Assembly (NCBI GenBank): GCA_037833965.1
Contig: AP031351.1
Location: 20,348,501 to 20,412,500, forward strand
DNA length: 64,000 bases
Origin: Marchantia polymorpha subsp. ruderalis
Lineage: Eukaryota > Streptophyta > Marchantiopsida > Marchantiales > Marchantiaceae
Direction of reading: 5' to 3'
The position numbers and the translations under genes are program-made. Under the pieces are notes generated by a model. The model saw nothing but the letters and a program-made list of their open reading frames with translations, searched no databases and had not been told where the DNA came from. This document shows, piece after piece, positions 23,775 through 35,530 of the stretch; the first letter of the stretch is position 1, and each line of letters starts with the position of its first letter.

Positions 23775-24884
23775 GCTCTGACGCATCTTACTTGGACTCG
23801 AGACTTGAGATCACATATCATCAAATCAAAGCACTTTCTTAACTCGACGAGAAATATCAAATCATTTGAAACCTTTATTCTTGAACTCTCTCTCTACTTG
23901 CACCGTCACTCACTAACATACGTAGAATCATAATTTTTCCCACTAAACTAACAACCGTACATCTTGACCATTGACCTATAGCCGAACATTGAATAGTAAA
24001 CTAAACATGAGTTCTTTGAGTGAAAATATCTGTGCAAACTCCACTGATTTCAAACACAAAGATTCAAATCAAATCAAGTCAAACTCACTACACACCTCTG
24101 AAACTACAAATTAAAGCTAATAGAACAACATAGCCAATCTACTAAAAGCTACCCTACTAAAAGCTACCCAACGCTCAGAGTCTCAACTCAAAAAATAGAC
24201 AATTCTTTGAGTACGTGTGACTATACGTTCCAACGGGAGTGATCTAATCTAGACTCTATCTAGAGTTAATTCAACTAGAGTTAAATCTAACGTGACACTA
24301 ATTATAAATAACATGTATACACATGACAAGCATCTTGTCTATGATTTGTGTCTATGTATGTATGGTATATCAGCAATGCATATTGTAGGACGATCTGTAT
24401 TTGTACAACAATTATCATGATCATACGTAGGTTTGTCTAGGTATATAATGGGATATGGAAGTACATATCTAGTTAGATGTGTAACCATGCATATTAGGGT
24501 TTGAGAATGATCAAGTGATGGTGATTTTGGATAGGATACATCCTCATGTATGTGAGGGATATACCATCTTGTACGGCTCGAAGAACGGTTACTTCTTTCA
24601 GTTGAGCTTTTTGCGTTGGAAGATAGTCTGTTTGTGAGTAGCATCCGTATATTGAGATTCCCATTAACATCTGCATGTTTTTTCTTAGTAGTGGAGTGGA
24701 TTTGGGTCAACTAGTTGTAATCTTCCATTTTGTATTTTATGACCGTCTGTAGTTCAAGGATTTTTAATTGTGGTACACTTGTATTTGTGTATGCTCTCGT
24801 CTGTGACTTATATGTATATATGTATGATATGTCAGCGATGTATGTTGTATGACGATGTGTATTTGCACAACAAATATCTTACGC
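23775..24884. other. Intergenic DNA with a ~75-bp dispersed duplication
   Basis: No gene is recognised. A stretch at ~24346-24418 (TATGTATGGTATATCAGCAATG...) recurs in diverged form at ~24811-24882 (TATGATATGTCAGCGATG...). The second copy ends where the CCGAAGGCG-rich element fragment begins. Confidence 0.5.
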
Positions 24885-25469
24885 GCACGTGTCCGCCGAA
24901 GGCGTACGGACTAAGTCGCACCGCCGAATGCGTTGATCTAATATTGATGCGCTGACGCCGAAGGCGCTCAGGCGAAGTAGTACACCGCCGAAGGCATTGC
25001 CTCGAAGACGCTTCAGCCGAAGGCGTATCTTCCGTCGCCAAAGGCGTACCGCCGAAGGCCCTCCCTATCAGTAACTTCCGACACTCATAACTCAGTGATC
25101 CCCCATTCGTTCCAAGAGGTCTTGGGCTCGTTAGAACGAGCGCTTTGAGTTCTTTCCAACAAGACCCTAACCAGATCAAGGCGTTACGAATTGGCACAGT
25201 TATGAGGGATTCACTCTAGCGTCGAAGGCGTCTATCGCCGAAGGCGTTTTCTCCTGCTCGCGCCAAGGCGCTTCCCCTCAGTAGGAACCGTCAGTTCATG
25301 CCAGGGCGCCTGTCTTGGATATTGCGCCCAACTCCTGGATTCTCTTGGACCCGCGATTATCCATTTTCACTCTATTTTAGTGTACCGATTACTATTTACA
25401 GTTGCTGCTGCGGTATTGTTTTCCAAAAATATTTAAATTCCGCACAAAAACAAAAAGTGGGTTACCACA
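24885..25469 (+). mobile_element. Right-end fragment of the 2.7-kb TGT...ACA family
   Basis: It contains several CGCCGAAGGCG-type decamers, one ~123-nt folded unit (25084-25206), and the terminal sequence TACCGATTACTATTTACAG...AAAAAGTGGGTTACCACA ending at 25469. The same order occurs at 52478-52825 in the complete copy. The left end of the element is missing. Confidence 0.8.
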
Positions 25470-28400
25470 ACGAACAAAGTTATGTACATACACTCACAGA
25501 TATTGCTGAAACCGGACACGCGGTTTTTGATTCAGGTCATCTACTATTGAATCTCGCAGCTGTTAAATCAGAATTGAAGGGCTGTTGGTAAGATTTTCGA
25601 TGTGGTATTTGTTTTTTTTGGTTCCATATGTCTCTTCTCTTGTCTTGATGCATCCCATCTTCATCTTCATGTATGAAGGTATTCGAGGAGGCTGGTTTGC
25701 TGCCCTCCTTGAACATGTTGAACATGCAGAAAGAATCATCCACATCCCAGCATTTCAATTCTAGTGAGCGATGTGTGAGGTCAAGGTTGACAAGCTCCTT
25801 TCTCTTTGTGATACACCCTGATAACATGCGTTGTGCTGGCCGTGATCTCAGCATAATATAAAAAGCCAGCTCGCTCAAACCTGTCACCTGTCAAATATGC
25901 TAGTTTCGTAGCACGAATGCCTTTGCAGTTGAACTGCGTGCGTACGTTCAGTTACAGAGTCTCTTGCAGCAATTTGACTAAAACATCGAATGAAACTTTT
26001 GAAAGGATGCAAGAGCTCGTTTGATGAATATCATTAGGAACGTGATTCTTGTTGCAATTTCTTGACTGGAATGGTTGGATTGTATCAATCCAACCAAACG
26101 TCTCAAACGTTTTACACACATCTCCCCTATCTTCCAACCTCAGAGACGAGAAAGATCATGGTCATTGGATGAGGTGACGGAGAAGGATATTAACTTTCGA
26201 TTCGATACCGGAACTTCAAATTTTACATCGACCAATATAGTCCATAAAGCTGCATATAAATTACTCCGACTCAACCGTAGTGAAATTGAGCCAGCTTCAT
26301 TGCGGTGTACAATTAGTCTGTGAAACCGGATCTCGGATGTCTGCATGCTCCGAACACATGCAGTGTTGAAGATGCGCAGGCGTGGACTTTCCTCATTGAG
26401 GCGGCCTTCGCAACACTCGTCGTGCATTCAAGCCGAAGGATCTTGGGTCTCAGCCAAGACCTCCTGAGCCAAATGTTTGGCCCAGGAGGTCTTGGCTTGT
26501 GTTCGGAGAGACAAGTCATTTTTACTTTGAGGATGGTGCAGAGTTTGTGAGAAAGAGGTTCAATAAGTAAGACTCCGAATCACTTGTTAGATCACTAGCT
26601 AGCCATGTAGCGCTCCATCTGTTATCTCTTCCGAAATTTATTTCAAACTGGGTGTCCTTAACAATTCTTGAAAAACTTGAAGCTACATATATGCTTTCCT
26701 TTTCAAATGCTGTCGGGAGGTACAGATTATGTGATTAAACAGCAGCGCGTATGAGCAAGGGAGCTCATTCAGAATGGATCGATCTCGAGGCTTTAGTAGT
26801 GGAAATCCATTGATTCTTACATGTGTTCATGCTGAAATCAGTAACGGGAAATTCTTCCACGGAATACTTTTGAGGACATTATCACCTGGTTTTGCACGCG
26901 AATGACTTAGTGAAGAATGTGCTCGCTGATCCTCGTAAAATCCTTGGAACTGGCGTGCCTGGCAACGTGGTGCATGTCTGCAGAAACAGCAGAAGACGTG
27001 TTTCTGGTGGCAAGATTGACGATGCGGTGAGCTTTGAACTGCTGAGTAGTCTTGCCATGGAAGCACCGCGGAATTCTGAATGCATTTTCGGTATTCATAT
27101 GTGTGTCCACTTCCGTTCACTTGACAATAGATTCGACAATAGACAATATTGACATTGACAATAGATCAGCCATGGAGCTGTGGGAACGTATGAAATCCCG
27201 GCGGCAAGAAAGGTACTAACACTCGGGCGCTAGATTTCCTGATAACTGTTGGGCGTTGTGGCTGTGAGCATTTCATTTTTTTGTAAGTATGGAAATAGGA
27301 TAGTATTGTTGTATTTTTTAAGAAGACAAGAGTTTATTGTTAAATCATGTAATAAGTCTGTTACACATATTAATAACGCGATAACGACTCGAGGTTAGTA
27401 CCAAAAAGATTAGAGTTAATGTCGCCAACGAAGATGTAAATTGATAAATTTTGAGCCTTTACATGCTATGAATTGACTTTGTCCAAAGAGTGTAAGTAAT
27501 GAGCCAATGTTACGAGCATTCAAGAAATCTCAAGAACACAACTTCAAGACACATATGAAAGTTGTATGAAATCACGAGGTTTTCAATTTATTCATAGATG
27601 ATTTGATCTTCTTCATTACAAGATTCAATTATACGATGAACACAAAATGTGTTAATAATACTAGCAATACCACATACTCATGAACATTTTTGCATAAATC
27701 AGAAATCCACTATGTTAAGGGTCGACTCCAATTCTTGCAAACAACAGTATTGAAGATCATACAAGACGAGTCCTTACCTATCCAGTGATAGTCCTTACTT
27801 ATCCAGTGATATATGGGGAAAATATAAAATATTCTAAGAATAACGCGAGGCGACTAGAAATAATTTTGAATGCCTCTAGTGTGATAGATTTGACATACAG
27901 TTGCAAATATTATGCTATAAATTCAGAAATAGTATCTTTTTCTTGACATTTACTTTACAAAAAATTAATTCAGAACGAAGGACATCAAAGTGAGTGTGAA
28001 GAGTATGTTCAAAAGCCCAAAAGAGCCGATGTTATATCTTGCAAGTCTAAACACCACAGAAAGAGAAATAAATCCAAGAATTTCACACCTCAGAAAGTGG
28101 TTGTAACCAAGCATGCGATCAGCTCTATAGGAAGATTGAAGCAAGTTTTGATCACGAAAGGGAGATTGAAGCAAGATCTGATCACGAGAGTGGAAGGTAC
28201 TTTGGCAATTCGACAAACCTCGTACCTACAAGGGGGGCACTCCCTTGTATATTTTGCAAACACCTGCGATAATGACCTATTAAAATGGGCTCACTTACCT
28301 TGAATAATTGATTATATGAGATGGTATTTTAAAAAATAAATGTAAAATTTGGTAATTAATTTTATCCTATCAGTACTTATAATTTTTTAAGTTGACTATT

Positions 28401-31400
28401 TCCTTAGGGGTATTTTACTTAAACCTCATTTTTTTTCTTACTCCCCATTTTTTTTACTTTCTAATTTCTTTTACTCGCTATTATTGTAATGTATTTCCTT
28501 CAAAACTGAACAGTTTTGAAGTTGCAGAATCATGATAAAGACCTTGTGCAACCTATCTAAGTTAAGAAAATAGGAAAAAATGGAAGTATGAGCAAACACA
28601 AAACCATATAGGCAATGAAAAGTACTTAAAACATGCAGAATAGTTGTGCTTAATGGCACACATTCAAAGTTCAAAATGATGTGTTCACAAAGAGCAGTAT
28701 TACAAGGACTAAACGAAGTCACTCCTACCCTGGAAGTTTATTTATTTATTTATAACAACTACAAAACCCATGCATACCAAATCCAAGACCCGAAGACCAA
28801 AACAACCTCGGAGCTGTAGTCCAGTCGCAGGTGCCTTGGACCGCAGGTGAGGAGTGAAAAACATACAGACTAACTTACTTGGATTGTACATATTAGTAAC
28901 GGATTATGAAACACAATACAGTACTGGAAGTAGAGGTAGTTACTATTTTTGATGACTAACAAAGTCTTTTAAAGATCGGCGTCCACTTCATCTAGGGTAT
29001 ATATTTTTGTGGTCGGTGAATAACTAAGGGACATTATTGAGATTATTGCATTGACATCAATCCACAAACAATAACTCTCTATCTACGTGTACTTGTGGCG
29101 GTCCACATGCTGCTGGAACCAATGTAAATAGACGATGGCAGTTGGAGAGAGTGTGCCTCTGTTTCCATTTTGAACTGCCCGCTTCATGAGATCAATCGAC
29201 TGCCTGCAAATGCCTCACTTGCTATCCACATTCACTCTAATTTTCTGCCCCCTTCCTAGGTAAAACATGTCGTTTGTTAATCCTGAATTCACAGCAACTG
29301 GCCTAACTTTGCTTCGCTTTTGTGCTACCCTCACCGTGGATCCAACACCACACATATCCTTGAAATAAACTCCAACGTCAGAACCTAAACACAACTACGT
29401 TGATGAAGTAGACAATGAAACAGCAAGGAAATCATCAGCATTATTGAAATATTGAGAGCCCTCGACATGAGCTTAATAAATCATCATGGATGATCATCAT
29501 GGATGATCATCAGGATTTCATCTATTTTATGTTTTTAAAAGAAAGCTAAATTACAACATACAGATAAGAAATATATGTATATATCAGCAATTCGAAAAAT
29601 GTTTCTGCTAATAAACAGATTTATGTCAGTGACTTTTTTTTGGCTGTGTTTATGAGAGGATTAATCTTTCTAGAGTAATTCATTTTACGTATAAAAAGTT
29701 TACTCTCATTTCAAATCTGCTCCGAAAAGAGTCTTTCAAATTCCTCTGTACTCTTGGACTAGATCTTCATTGATGGGTTTGAGCAAGGGCTCAACTGTAT
29801 ATAGGAGTCGTAATATAATTACATCTTTTATGTAACTATAAATTTTTAGCTAAGTTTAGACAATCAGTGTATGCAGTTAGGGTGATTCCGAACAGTCAGT
29901 CCGACTCTTCTCACCAACTACGTGATGATTTCCGATGGATGTTGTGAAGGTACTGAGGAACACTTCAGTAACCCTGTCGGTAGAGACTTGAGTTATGCAT
30001 GTATTTCGCCTGAGATGCTTGTGCTTGGTTGCAACCATTTCCACCACAACTCGGAGTATCTCGCTCAGCTGCCTTGATTGATTTGGTAGGTTCATTTCCA
30101 GAAAAAGAGAAGAGAAATCCACACTCCCCGAGCAGTTGTAGAAGCTTTCCCACGCCAAATAAGTTCAGAGATGTAAAGGATACATATTACAGAGTTGTGC
30201 AATATGTATCATATTCCCATTCTAATTTTCGACTTGTTTAAATCAATACTCTACTACAGCTTGAATTCCCAAATCCTCAGCTACTTAAATTGAGAGTCAA
30301 TATCCTTGAGCTTGAAGAGCTCGTCTAAAATAAGATCTCAGGTCAAACCTTACTTCATTCCTCCGCTTCCTTCATCTCCACTTGCGCTATCACTTTGATC
30401 AATTCCTCATATGTTTTCGTTTGATTTTTCTTATATTGAGCTACGGTATTCACAGACCACTTTCATCACACATTGTCTTGAAAAGTCCAACCATCGATGT
30501 AGTTGATCTTCAATTCACTCACATGCAAACAAACTAGCTAGATCATAGTCTCTATCTTTTGAATTAGCTGAGAAATTCACAAAATAAATCTACTCAAATC
30601 TTGAAATTGATCACTTTAGATTGTGAAGTCTATGTCGTTGATTTGGACAAAGTCAACACGTCTTTAAAGAACTTCATTTATTATGGAGAATGTTCTCTAC
30701 ATCATGGCTTTGTTGAATCGCCAATTCCAAAGCGTTCCATCTGAATACGAACTCTTTTGCCATGCCAAATAATCTACTTAACACCTTCCAAGACACTTTT
30801 GAAAACCTTTCATCTCTATCGATCGTTTTAGGAAACAAGGTATAATCTTGGTTGGCTAATTTGAATTTCCTTTTGCTCGAATGGGTAATTATTTCATTTC
30901 AGAATTATACTTATTTCCCTCGGAGGTGTCAACCACCTCAATTGCGAATACATGTGACTTACGGAAGGTTGAATGCAGATAAAGTCAACACCCGCAATTA
31001 CTCCCTTGTGACTTGCACATTCCCAGCAAAAATTTAGCTTCAATAAACTTTGATCGTTCTTGTGACATAACCTTTGATGAATATTTAAACATCTAAAGCA
31101 AGTTTATTTCTTTCAAATATTTATGACACTATTGAAATTTTTTTCTGATTAAAACTTTCTCGAACCCGCTGGTGTGTATGCTTTTAAAAAAAATAAAACC
31201 ACTTAGAATCATCAAAAATTAACCTTTCCAATCAAATATCATGTTAATCGCAGTTGAAAGCTTGTCCAACATCATCTAGATACGGAATCTCATCCCATGG
31301 ATTAAGATAGCTTCATTAGCCAATGTGCTCTTTGTCCTCTTAGCACAAGGTTCTTAACAAAATTTGGGCACATATGAAGCTACTTAACTTGTTGGTTGTT

Positions 31401-32089
31401 TGATACAGCTTCACCATCATCTGCATGTACATGCCAAATGTCAACTTTTCATCAAGACCCAACCTAGTAATATTACTAGCTTCAGTTATTGCTATGGACT
31501 GCTTCTTCATATTGTGTATTTTTACACATCTTTCAAATTTGATTCTTCATTTTCAAAGTTGAAATATACATTTTCGCCGTGCCTACTTTCTTCCCACTTC
31601 GTTCTAGATGTTTTTATTAATAACCCATCCTATTTGCATCCTTATATGTGGGTGAGAAGGTTTACGCAAGGTCACATACTCTCATCCTGAAGTTACTTAA
31701 GCTACATTCGGGCTTACTCCACTATTAAATAATAGTTTGGTCTCATTCTGATCCAATTTGAAGAATATTTTTTATAAAAAATTAATAATTAAATACAGTC
31801 CGAATTACCCACCTATGGGGCTACGCCAAGGTCAGGGACTTCTAATAGCCAACAAAAACTAGAGGGAATTGATGCATGAGGGAAAATGGAGCGAACAAGA
31901 TGGTTAGTCTAACACACCTTCAATTCTCACATGAGCAACACTTCAAGTGAAAATTCATGTGAAAATCGTGGGGGCCCAGTGAGCGATGACCGAAACAAAA
32001 GCCACGCTCCTTGCACTCATGCTCGTGAAGAGAGATGAGATTGCAGAAGATATCGCAGCTTGGAGTTCCAATCTTCACTGCCTGCCGTG
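25470..32089. other. Low-density DNA, no gene recognised
   Basis: The 25.5-27.2 kb part has moderate GC and short frames without a domain. 27.2-32.0 kb is AT-rich with no coding-like frame. The notable items are the hairpin at 26452-26497 and a 13-bp tandem duplication (ATCATCATGGATG) near 29480. No transposon ends were identified. Confidence 0.45.
26452..26497. repeat. 46-bp near-perfect hairpin
   Basis: Two 22-base arms (26452-26473 and 26476-26497) are complementary except at one position, with a two-base loop TG. The arms begin AGCCAAGACCTCCTG and end CAGGAGGTCTTGGCT. The loop is much shorter than in a typical plant miRNA precursor, so a cruciform or a collapsed inverted repeat is as likely. 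Confidence 0.9.
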
Positions 32090-32097
32090 GGCATCAT

Positions 32098-32267
32098 TAG
32101 GGCTGGGCACGGCTCGGCCTAACGGCTAGCCGGCTAATATTGCCACCGCTATTGACCAAAAACGAACCGTAAACTCGGACCGAATTTTCGTTTTCGGCCG
32201 ACTTTTCATTCAGATTCGGTCGAAATTATCCCATAATTTATTTCAGCCGGCTACGTGCCCATCCCTA
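32098..32267. mobile_element. hAT-type MITE, 170 bp
   Basis: The ends TAGGGCTGGGCACG and CGTGCCCATCCCTA are inverted repeats with one mismatch in 14. A perfect 8-bp direct repeat GGCATCAT flanks the element (32090-32097 and 32268-32275). The TAGGGNTGGGCA terminus and 8-bp duplication are characteristic of hAT MITEs in plants. There is no coding capacity. Confidence 0.93.
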
Positions 32268-32869
32268 GGCATCATGGACAGTTCGTGAATGACGAAGCTG
32301 ACTTACTCTTCTCTGAGGTTCTCGTCGGGGGTAACGTCCTCATTCAACTGGAATCTATATGGAATATACCCGCCATCAGCTTCAGCTTCAAGGCCATGAC
32401 TGAGTATTGTGACCATGACCCGTGAATTGAGGAGGATTCGCTCATCCCGCCAGCCATGGCAATAGCAGGTCTGCATCCATATTCGTAGAGAGGCAACCGG
32501 ACGCTGGAAATCCAGTGGAACTATGGGCAATGTGCAACAAACAGAACTGCCTTCAGCTCAGTTCTCTCAAAACTGTCGCCCTGCTTCAGCCCATGGAGGC
32601 TGAAGATCGGCTGCTCGACTGTCAGTTCGTAGACTCAGACTCGCCCGGAAATACACCTCAACCCGCACTTTATACAATGGTAGACATTTGTCGTTCGGGA
32701 ATGGGAATGGAAGCGGCACGTGAATCGCTCACTTTGTTCTCGAGAAAGCGCATGTCGATCAGCACGAAGTGCGGCAGGCATGACAGCGGTACGAGGGATG
32801 AAATAAAAGAGGTTAAGAACAGTAATTGGCTTCGGGGGCGAGCTTAAGAAAAAGAGAATCCATGAGCTG

Positions 32870-33193
32870 CTAGCATCTGCCCAGCCTACGGTGACCATAG
32901 CTAGAGCTAGAGCTGCGTGCCTGCAAGGGATGACAGGGACTGAGCCTGTTGAGCCTCGTGGCTACAGTGAGCCCAGCGCTGTGTGCCACTGCCGTCGCCA
33001 CAACGACATCGCTCGCTGCTGCTGCTGCTGCTTCGTTCCTCGGAGGCCGTACCGAATGAGCATTGGCATGATCTTCGAGCTTTTGCGCTACTTCCAAAGC
33101 ACACAAGATTAGATCTCCTCGGTCCCACATCCCATTAAAGGCTTCCGGGTCGGGACAACGCTTCGAGCCAATGTACCGGCTCCACATCGCAAT
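32870..33193 (-). CDS. Candidate last two exons of an unknown gene
   Basis: On the minus strand, exon 33193-33053 follows acceptor GGCCTCAG|AT and is 47 codons in phase 0. It includes WSRYIGSKRCPDPEAF and GDLILCALEVAQKLEDHANA. Donor TTCG|GTACGG at 33052 and acceptor CCCTTGCAG|GC at 32921 define a 132-bp intron. Exon 32920-32870 adds 16 residues and TAG. The intron happens to be open too, so retention would encode an Ala-rich insert. The first exon looks strongly coding, but I do not recognise the family. No start is visible; upstream exons should lie above 33200. Confidence 0.4.
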   Translation of the reverse strand: MAMWSRYIGSKRCPDPEAFNGMWDRGDLILCALEVAQKLEDHANAHSVRPPRNEAAAAAASDVVVATAVAHSAGLTVATRLNRLSPCHPLQARSSSSSYGHRRLGRC

Positions 33194-34416
33194 CTGAGGC
33201 CGACGTTAGCCGAGCTCTACATCAGCTCCATGGATGCACGAGGCTGTGAGCTAATTGGCGCATAGTGAATCGGAGATATGAAGCTCACTTCTGTCTTCGT
33301 TTATTCGTGAACTGTAGACCTTTCAGGTGAACAATGCAAAACAGAATCGTCAAATTTACTTCCCCCGTGTTCCCCTCAAACCCAAACCTTTCTGCAGACT
33401 CATAGTCTACAACTCGATGAGTGGGACAAAGAAGGGCTTGCATCTTCACCATGCGTTCCTTGATCAATTACCATTGGTCAATTGGTGCCAGTTAAACTTA
33501 CACTCTAATCCGCTCCACGAGTCTTGTCATCATGTCACCACTTCGCACGGCACCGATCAAAAACCACCTGCCACGAAAGAAAGCTCACAAGGAATCCAAG
33601 CCCATACAGCAGAGAACTGCATCGTGTATTCAAGCAGAGAACTCCATCGTGCGGGCCAGCCAAGGAGATGAATGAGACGAGAGAAAATGTAATATAAGAG
33701 ACGCCACGGATACCACAGCTGCTACGGAATCTTCCTGTTCTATGCAAAGCGATCTGAAATGCTTTCGAGTACAAGGAGCCAATGGGTTGAGCACTCGGGT
33801 GGTGATATTAAAAAATGACGGTGGATTGCGACAACAGAGCCAAAAGCAGGCGAGCACTTGAGAAGAAGATGGATATGACAAGCGAATTGGAAAACATTAT
33901 ACAGCAGATACCAGTCTTCTTCACGCCAGAAAACTGACCTGAAACTGCATGTTTTGCTGCTACCCAGAACCTGGTCACTGCACTTCAACACATGTGCACT
34001 AAAATGGTATCGGGACACGACGTATCAAAGCATTCGTTCGGCCTCGTTCTCTGTACAACGACTTTGTTCTGTTCTGTTCTGGTCTATTGTATTCTACAGG
34101 TGTATCTAAAACTAACCCATGCACATTCTTTGCACTCAAATCAATCGATACCCTCTTTCTAGTGGAGCAACAGCAGCAGCAGCAGCAGCTCGCTGGAAAC
34201 ACAGGATCCGTTCCATTCCATGACTCGCAAGCTCAGGAACCAATATGCAGCATAGGATTCGCATGAATACCTGAGTTTTGGCCCGAGCACTAATTGCACT
34301 CACTTACAATCAAGGATCCTCGTGAACCAACAGGACCTCGAAAAGGTGATGACATTCTAAATCATAAAGAACGAATTCGTGAATGAAGCTTCTAGTGCCG
34401 GACGTACTCTTGAGGA

Positions 34417-34926
34417 TCACAGCACGCCGATGGTTCTCATGGACATGGTGTAATAGGCGAGCTCGCCATCAGCCACGGACCTTTTGATGTAATCCAGATA
34501 CTTTTGCTCGAGGTCGTTATGATTGAAGGTCCTGGCCTTGGGCTTGTGCCCGAGAGCTGGAGCTCCGCGTTTCTTCTTGTGCGCGAGGCTTGGCAGAAGC
34601 TTGCTGTCTTGGGCTTTGGAGGCAAAACTGAGCATAATCTGCATGTAGCCCTTCTTGATTCGCTGTAAAACCGAGGACAGCGTCGTGAAGATGATGCGAA
34701 CTCGCGGTCTGATCCTCAACCTCCACCTTCGTCGCTGCAGCCTGCCGGATTCCAAGTCGGCCACGGCCGCTTCGAGCCGCGAGTACCTGCGGCGCATCAG
34801 CAGCGGCCTGCCGCAGGAGGATGGCGCCTTCTGAGTCTCGGGTCGGCGCTTCTCGATCAGACTCCGCGGTCTCTCATCGTCGAGCTCCATTTTCTCGTCG
34901 CCCTCTCTCGGACCGGCGCCAATCAT
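34417..34926 (-). CDS. Small basic plant-specific protein, unknown function
   Basis: A single exon of 169 residues starts at ATG 34926; Met at residue 13 (MELDDERPR) is an alternative start. Codon use is GC-rich like the kinase gene and unlike the flanks. Residues 45-78 are highly basic (RRRYSR, LQRRRWRLRIRPRVR). A helical segment LQRIKKGYMQIMLSFASKA (~87-105) follows, then KPKAR (~128-132) and LEQKYLDYIKRSV (~139-151). I see a resemblance, from memory only, to a plant family of unknown function with an IKxxYVxMML helix and a C-terminal IYKSL-like motif. No signal peptide or membrane segment is seen. A GA/CT-rich upstream region suits a bryophyte promoter. Confidence 0.6.
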   Translation of the reverse strand: MIGAGPREGDEKMELDDERPRSLIEKRRPETQKAPSSCGRPLLMRRRYSRLEAAVADLESGRLQRRRWRLRIRPRVRIIFTTLSSVLQRIKKGYMQIMLSFASKAQDSKLLPSLAHKKKRGAPALGHKPKARTFNHNDLEQKYLDYIKRSVADGELAYYTMSMRTIGVL

Positions 34927-35530
34927 GCACCAACTTCCTCCTCCTCGCAGGACTCGCAGCAATCACAAGACACCTCCGACGTCTTGGCTTCGGGGCTCCG
35001 GTGAGAGGGCGAATATGTTGCCAATGTCAGAATTTCGACTCTCGGTCGACTATCTCGGCGATTCCTGATGTGTAAAACAGCGCCTTTTCATCTTCAGCAT
35101 CATAGAAAGATATCTATTACACACGCTTCACGTGACACGGAGTCAGCAGCTGTGTCACCCACACCACCCCATCGAGATCTTTGAATTAATTGGGCCCGTC
35201 GCTCGATTCAGACTTCCTTCTCCTCTTCAAGGACCGAAAGCATTCCTCTCAACGGAGAAGACTGTTTCGCCTCCGCCCATGCAGCAGCAGAAGTTGAGTC
35301 CCGTGTCATGCTCCAACCGAGCGAGCGAGCAATTCCTGAGTAACGCAACAGGTGATATCTACCACCTACACGAGAGGAGAAGAAGAGAGAGCAGAGGCGG
35401 ACAGAAGGACGCTTCGTTCCGAGAGCCAAACATTCTAATGAGTGGCTCACTGTACTCTCTCTCTCTCTCTCTCACTTACTCATCGCTGCTCGGACGAGAG
35501 CTCATCGACGACTGGCAATAATATTTCTGG
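34927..35530 (-). promoter_or_regulatory. GC-rich upstream region with a CT/GA tract
   Basis: This region precedes the minus-strand small-protein gene. It contains purine-rich stretches on the minus strand and a perfect (CT)n run at 35455-35473. GA tracts near transcription starts also precede the kinase gene in this window. No TATA box was identified with confidence. Confidence 0.35.

Noticed and set aside
24339..24710. 123-codon minus-strand frame
   Set aside because: Rich in His/Tyr/Ile from TATG/CATA repeats; no domain.
33017..33031. GCT repeat as a coding poly-Ala tract
   Set aside because: It lies in the proposed 132-bp intron; only intron retention would translate it.
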